Source: Tannerellaceae bacterium (GTDB lineage Bacteria > Bacteroidota > Bacteroidia > Bacteroidales > Tannerellaceae). From it: a stretch of 53,989 nt of DNA. Below the pieces are notes generated by a model that saw only the letters and a program-made list of their open reading frames with translations, was not told the DNA's origin and did no database searches. This document shows, piece by piece, positions 49,666-53,989 of the stretch; the stretch's first letter is position 1; each line of letters begins with the position of its first letter. The stretch is from contig JAJQEE010000115.1 of assembly GCA_021201865.1 (NCBI GenBank), forward strand, positions 1 through 53,989, read 5' to 3'. The position numbers were made by a program, and so were the translations under genes.

Positions 49666-52600
49666 ATGAGAAAAATTTATTTTTTTATATTACTCTGTCT
49701 TAGTGGGTTTTCTTTGAGTGCCCAGACTCAGACCATACCAGAGCTTCTCCGGCAGGCGGATCAGCAAAAAATGAACCACTGGGTAGATTCTGTTTTTGAT
49801 GCGATGAGTTATGATGAACGGATAGGACAGTTGTTTATGATTGTATCTGAACCTAAAACCGATAACCGTACCATTCAAAGACTGTTACGCTATATCGATG
49901 AAATTAAAATCGGTGGCATTCTGTTTCATAAAGGAGATCCGGTTACGCAGGCAGAAGTGACTAACCGGATGCAAAAAGAGTCCAAGGTTCCTTTATTAAT
50001 ATCCTTAGATGGTGAGTGGGGATTATCTATGCGTTTGGATGGTACTACCCGTTTCCCTAAAAATATGATGTTAGGAGCGATTGAAAATAATGAGCTCATC
50101 CGGATATATGGGGAAGAGGTAGCCCGCCAGTGTAAGGAGATGGGAATCCATATTAATTTTGCTCCGGCTCTGGACGTGAATAGTAATACCAGCAACCCGG
50201 TAATTGGGTTACGTTCATTTGGAGAAGATCCGGATGCGGTGGCGGAAAAGGGAATTGCTTATTCCAGGGGGCTGGAAAGTAACGGGATCATTTCCGTAGC
50301 TAAACATTTTCCGGGGCATGGGGATACTGCGGAAGATTCCCATTACACCCTTCCGGCTGTACGGCATGACAGGGAGCGGCTGGAAAATATAGAACTGTTA
50401 CCTTTCAGACGATATGTCTATGAAGGTTTTTCCGGTATGATGACTGGACATTTATATGTACCGACTCTGGATAAGACGCCGAATAAAGCCGCTTCTTTTT
50501 CCCGTCCGATCGTGACAGGTTTATTAACAGATGAGATCGGGTTTACCGGTCTGAAGTTTACAGATGCTCTACAGATGAAAGGAGCTGTATCCGGACGGGA
50601 AAATCCTTGTATAATGGCTTTGCAGGCTGGAAATGATGTGCTGTTAGCTCCATCTGCTCCTTTCAGTGATTTTAATGCTGTCAAACAAGCCATTGAAAAA
50701 GGGATACTGGATCTCAAAGAGATCGAAGCGAAATGTATAAAGATCCTTCGGTATAAATATATTGCGGGACTGAACGAATATAAACCGGTAGAGCTACAGG
50801 GTTTATCAGAACGTTTGAACTCTCCGCATGCCGCCTGGGTAGCGGCAAAGTTAAATGCGGAGGCGATTACTCTTCTGAAAAATGAATCCGCTATTATTCC
50901 GGTCCGGGAATTGGATAAAAAGAAGATTGCGGCTGTCTCTTTCGGAGATGTGGCAGGAAATGAGTTTCAGACTATGTTGCAGCGATACGATGAGGTAGCT
51001 ACCTTTAGTATTCCACGGAATGCCACAGCGGCACAGGTGCAACAGGTATATAACAGATTGAATAATTATGATGTGATTATCTGTGGTATTCATACGGTCC
51101 GTATACCGGAAAGTCAATCCCTGATCCAGTTAGCCGCAAAGAAAGAGGTGATTCTTACCTTTTTTACTTTACCTTATTTCTGTAAACAATACAGTAAGAC
51201 GATCCAACAGGCAAAAGGAGTCGTAATGGCTTATGAGAGTACTCCTTTGGCCAAAGAATATGCAGCTCAGGTCATTTTCGGGGGAATAGGCGCAAGAGGA
51301 AAATTACCGGTATCCATTCCAACTCTTTATTTTGCAGGAACCGGTATTTTCACTGCGAAAAGCCGCCTGGGATATCATGAACCGGAAGAGGTGGGAGCCA
51401 ATGCAAAAAGGCTGGAAGTAATCGAATCCATCGTAAATGAAGGGTTAGAGAAAGAGGCTTATCCCGGTTGTCAGGTGTTGGTTGCAAAAGATGGGATGAT
51501 CATTTATAATAAAGGATTTGGGTATTTTGATTATAACAAAAAGCAAAAAGTGACAGAACACTCGGTGTATGATCTGGCTTCTGTCTCCAAAGCTGCCGCA
51601 ACCTTGTTGGCCGTGATGAAAGGATATGACCAGGAGTTTTTTACACTGACCCATAAGGTGTCAGATTTTGTGCCGGAACTCCGGGAATCCAATAAAAAAG
51701 ATCTGGTCATCCGGGAATTGCTCTATCATCAATCCGGTGTTATTCCTACGATTAACTTTTATCTGAAAACCATTGATAAGGATAGTTATAAAGGGAGCCT
51801 GTATAGTGCCACTAAGAATGCTACCCATCCGGTGCAGTTTGATCCTAAAACCTATGTAAGAAATGATTTTGCTTTTCTTCCGGAACTGGTTTCTCCGGTA
51901 GAAAAGCCGGGTTTCCATACCCAGGTTGCCCGTAACTTTTACCTGAATCAAACTTTTCAGGATACCATCATGCAGGAGATCCGGGATTCCCGTTTAGGAG
52001 TCCGGGGTAAATATCAATACAGTTGCATCAATTTCATTATGCTTCAGAAAATGATGGAAAATCAGTTGGGAAAACCATTAGATGAGATTTTATATACGAA
52101 CTTCTATGATCGTCTGGGAGCTAAAAAACTGCGGTATAACCCGGTGAAATATATGGATTCATTGCTCATAGTCCCTACGGAAAATGACCAGTTCATCCGT
52201 CGTCAGTTATTAAGAGGATATGTGCATGATGAAGCAGCAGCTTTTCAGGGAGGAGTTTCCGGAAATGCCGGCCTATTCTCCAATGCCAATGACCTGGCAA
52301 AAGTTTTACAGTTATTTCTCAATCAGGGGGGATATGGAAATGAACAATATCTTTCTATGGAAACAACCCGTTTGTTCACCCAGAGTAAAAGCCCGAATTC
52401 TCACAGAGGACTTGGATTTGATAAACCGGTAGTGGGCAATCCGAAAAGTTCACCTTGTGGTGCGCTGGCCCCTCGTTCTGTATATGGACATACCGGTTAT
52501 ACCGGAACCTGTTTCTGGGTGGACCCGGAGAATGACCTGATCTATATTTTCCTGAGTAACCGGGTCAATCCAACCCGTGTGAATAGTAAATTAAGCGCTC

Positions 52601-52668
52601 TTGAGATCCGTAAACGGATACAGGATGCAATATATAAAGCGATTGACCGGAAAAGTCAAAAAGATTAG
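49666..52668 (+). CDS. GH3 beta-N-acetylglucosaminidase fused to a beta-lactamase-fold serine hydrolase
   Basis: A 1000-residue exported bifunctional protein. A signal peptide ends near SLSAQ. Residues about 45-370 are a NagZ-type GH3 domain, with the KHFPGHGDT motif at 213-221 whose His would act as acid/base, followed by the TDALQMKGA nucleophile segment. A GH3 C-terminal-like region extends to about 590. The last 400 residues are a beta-lactamase/transpeptidase-like domain with SVSK (near 640), a YSC motif and HTG in GHTGYTGTCFWVD (near 942). It likely acts in peptidoglycan turnover, cleaving GlcNAc linkages and possibly a peptide or ester bond. The second activity is inferred from fold only. 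Confidence 0.88.
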   Translation: MRKIYFFILLCLSGFSLSAQTQTIPELLRQADQQKMNHWVDSVFDAMSYDERIGQLFMIVSEPKTDNRTIQRLLRYIDEIKIGGILFHKGDPVTQAEVTNRMQKESKVPLLISLDGEWGLSMRLDGTTRFPKNMMLGAIENNELIRIYGEEVARQCKEMGIHINFAPALDVNSNTSNPVIGLRSFGEDPDAVAEKGIAYSRGLESNGIISVAKHFPGHGDTAEDSHYTLPAVRHDRERLENIELLPFRRYVYEGFSGMMTGHLYVPTLDKTPNKAASFSRPIVTGLLTDEIGFTGLKFTDALQMKGAVSGRENPCIMALQAGNDVLLAPSAPFSDFNAVKQAIEKGILDLKEIEAKCIKILRYKYIAGLNEYKPVELQGLSERLNSPHAAWVAAKLNAEAITLLKNESAIIPVRELDKKKIAAVSFGDVAGNEFQTMLQRYDEVATFSIPRNATAAQVQQVYNRLNNYDVIICGIHTVRIPESQSLIQLAAKKEVILTFFTLPYFCKQYSKTIQQAKGVVMAYESTPLAKEYAAQVIFGGIGARGKLPVSIPTLYFAGTGIFTAKSRLGYHEPEEVGANAKRLEVIESIVNEGLEKEAYPGCQVLVAKDGMIIYNKGFGYFDYNKKQKVTEHSVYDLASVSKAAATLLAVMKGYDQEFFTLTHKVSDFVPELRESNKKDLVIRELLYHQSGVIPTINFYLKTIDKDSYKGSLYSATKNATHPVQFDPKTYVRNDFAFLPELVSPVEKPGFHTQVARNFYLNQTFQDTIMQEIRDSRLGVRGKYQYSCINFIMLQKMMENQLGKPLDEILYTNFYDRLGAKKLRYNPVKYMDSLLIVPTENDQFIRRQLLRGYVHDEAAAFQGGVSGNAGLFSNANDLAKVLQLFLNQGGYGNEQYLSMETTRLFTQSKSPNSHRGLGFDKPVVGNPKSSPCGALAPRSVYGHTGYTGTCFWVDPENDLIYIFLSNRVNPTRVNSKLSALEIRKRIQDAIYKAIDRKSQKD

Positions 52669-52724
52669 TATTTTTGCACCTCCCGGTGAGGGATATTATT
52701 TACTTTTAAAACACTATACGTAAT

Positions 52725-53750
52725 ATGCTTTTTGGACACGGTGATGACTTTTACAATTCGAAGAGTGAAGTGAAAATCAACTTCAGCTCAAATGTCTGGC
52801 ATGGTGCAAATCTTGAGAAACTACAGGCACATCTGATAGAGCATTTTGATAGTTTGACCCATTATCCGGAACCGGATGCGGGCAGTCTGAAAAGACTACT
52901 GGCGCGACGCTATGAAATAAAAGACGATAATGTCGTGGTAACGAATGGTTCTACAACTGCCTTTTATATGATTGCCCAGACCTGGCAGGGTGCTAAATCT
53001 ACGATCCTGATACCATCCTTTTCCGAGTATGAAGACGCATGTCTTTTGCATGGACATGAGATCAGTTTTTTTTCTAACAATGAAGACCTCTCAGAACTGT
53101 CTCTGGAAGGACAGGATTTTTGTTGGATCTGTAATCCAAATAATCCGGATGGAAAATTGCGGCACCGTAGTGAGTTGTTAAAACTGATCGCTGCAAACCG
53201 CCAGACTACTTTTATCATCGATCAGGCATATGTTGCTTTCACAACAGAGGATATGTTGAAAGCAACGGATGTAAAGAATAATGAAAATCTGATTTTGGTC
53301 CAGTCTATTTCGAAAGCCTATAATACACCCGGCTTAAGAACCGGATACATTGTGGCTGCTCCGGAAAAGATAGAAGTAATTTCCCGTTATCTGGTCCCCT
53401 GGTCCGTGAATACGTTGGCGATAGAAGCAAGTAAATATATCCTTATGCATCCGGCACAGTTTACATTGCCTATCCGTAAGTGGCAGCGGGAAACAGCAGA
53501 GTTGATCTATCAACTAAGTAAATCAGATGGATTAGAAGTAATTCCCACTTCCACGACTTTTTTTCTTGTGCGTTTAAAAAAAGGAACCGCGGCAGAATTA
53601 AAACAATATTTGCTGGAGAATTATGGTATACTGATCCGGGATGCTTCTAATTTCCGGGGATTGGATGATGAATATATCCGGCTCTCAACCCAGAGTCCGG
53701 CAGAGAATCAGGTGTTGGTCGATGCCATGAAAGAGTGGTTGGAAAAATAA
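52725..53750 (+). CDS. PLP-dependent class I/II aminotransferase (HisC/CobD-like)
   Basis: Fold type I PLP enzyme of 341 residues, resembling histidinol-phosphate aminotransferase and threonine-phosphate decarboxylase. Key segments are INFSSNVWHGAN (N-terminal arm), NGSTTAFYMIAQ, the NPNNPDG PLP-binding motif, DQAYVAF and the Schiff-base Lys in SISKAYNTPGLRTGY. The opening GHGDDF is typical of CobD-type proteins, but no cobalamin gene is visible in the window, so the substrate stays open. A TATTTTTG -7-like box lies at the stop of the upstream gene (52669-52676). Confidence 0.8.
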   Translation: MLFGHGDDFYNSKSEVKINFSSNVWHGANLEKLQAHLIEHFDSLTHYPEPDAGSLKRLLARRYEIKDDNVVVTNGSTTAFYMIAQTWQGAKSTILIPSFSEYEDACLLHGHEISFFSNNEDLSELSLEGQDFCWICNPNNPDGKLRHRSELLKLIAANRQTTFIIDQAYVAFTTEDMLKATDVKNNENLILVQSISKAYNTPGLRTGYIVAAPEKIEVISRYLVPWSVNTLAIEASKYILMHPAQFTLPIRKWQRETAELIYQLSKSDGLEVIPTSTTFFLVRLKKGTAAELKQYLLENYGILIRDASNFRGLDDEYIRLSTQSPAENQVLVDAMKEWLEK

Positions 53751-53765
53751 TAGACCTTATAAATA

Positions 53766-53800
53766 GAAAGAAGCTTCCTTAAAAGAAGCTTCTTTTTTTA
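53766..53800 (+). terminator. Terminator after the aminotransferase gene
   Basis: Perfect stem AAGAAGCTTC / GAAGCTTCTT with a 7-base loop and a T7 tail. Confidence 0.88.
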
Positions 53801-53989
53801 TCCAGTCTGCTTCTGTCTGTTTTGGTGGTAATATGCTGAAAAGTAAATGGGTAATCGAAAGCGTAAATATAATAGTATCTGGTGAATGAAACTTGAGTAT
53901 TAAAAAAACTGTAGAAAATCTGTGAAATTACTTCATCTGGTTTCCTGATAGTAAATGGGTCCGACAGGGATAGACTAAAGAAAATACGA
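53801..53989. other. Gene-free end of the window
   Basis: The last 189 bases are AT-rich with no supported ORF, RNA or repeat. A riboswitch was looked for because a CobD-like gene precedes it; none was recognised. Confidence 0.4.

Noticed and set aside
53801-53989. Cobalamin riboswitch after the CobD-like gene
   Set aside because: No B12-box-like or conserved core sequence is present and the window ends without a downstream gene.

Overview
The window reads as a chromosomal segment of a Bacteroidales bacterium, most like Parabacteroides or a related Tannerellaceae/Porphyromonadaceae genus. The genus is inferred from gene content and was not tested by any search. Supporting features are a SusC/SusD pair with its own ECF sigma factor and FecR anti-sigma factor, the gliding-type lipoprotein GldH, a bacterial serine palmitoyltransferase, DUF3332/DUF4831/DUF5606 proteins, and promoters of the Bacteroidetes form TTTG-N18-20-TAnnTTTG. 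No rRNA, tRNA or CRISPR was recognised.

Layout. 0.2-8.5 kb: envelope and housekeeping genes (M48 lipoprotein protease, membrane MutS-like ATPase, outer-membrane phospholipase A, DUF3332, an RluA-like protein without its catalytic Asp, DsbD, MazG). 8.6-16.6 kb: an ECF sigma/FecR/SusC/SusD/metallophosphoesterase uptake locus in which every gene except susD is frameshifted. 16.6-21.9 kb (minus strand): exported creatininase-family protein, POT transporter, DUF4831, Nnr. 22.0-26.0 kb: hpt-adk-obgE-pgeF-B3/4 operon. 26.0-28.7 kb: a small wHTH gene, then a short coiled-coil gene, zapA and rny. 28.9-30.4 kb: one IS3-type insertion sequence, followed by an unusual 22-bp tandem and inverted repeat cluster. 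30.7-32.3 kb: ABC-F ATPase. 32.6-39.9 kb: purH followed by the rod-shape operon mreB-mreC-mreD-pbp2-rodA. 39.9-43.1 kb (minus): gldH, ricT and spt. 43.3-48.6 kb: lipid kinase, trmN6, lon, DUF5606, rplS. 48.8-53.8 kb: NIPSNAP protein, a 1000-residue GH3/beta-lactamase-fold fusion, and a PLP aminotransferase-fold enzyme.

The strongest pattern in the window is a set of twelve single-step frame breaks in ten genes, all at homopolymer runs of 5-9 bases. Reading across each run with a one-base change restores a family-typical protein. Seven of the ten genes encode exported or envelope proteins, and the 32.5-48.6 kb stretch of mostly essential genes has none. Sequencing or assembly homopolymer error is the simplest explanation, but the clustering leaves room for real slippage (contingency tracts or decay). 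I found no clear undescribed multi-gene system. The best candidates for follow-up are the repeat cluster at 30.4-30.5 kb, the family of long AT-rich hairpins, the Asp-less RluA paralogue and the frameshifted SusCD-phosphoesterase locus.
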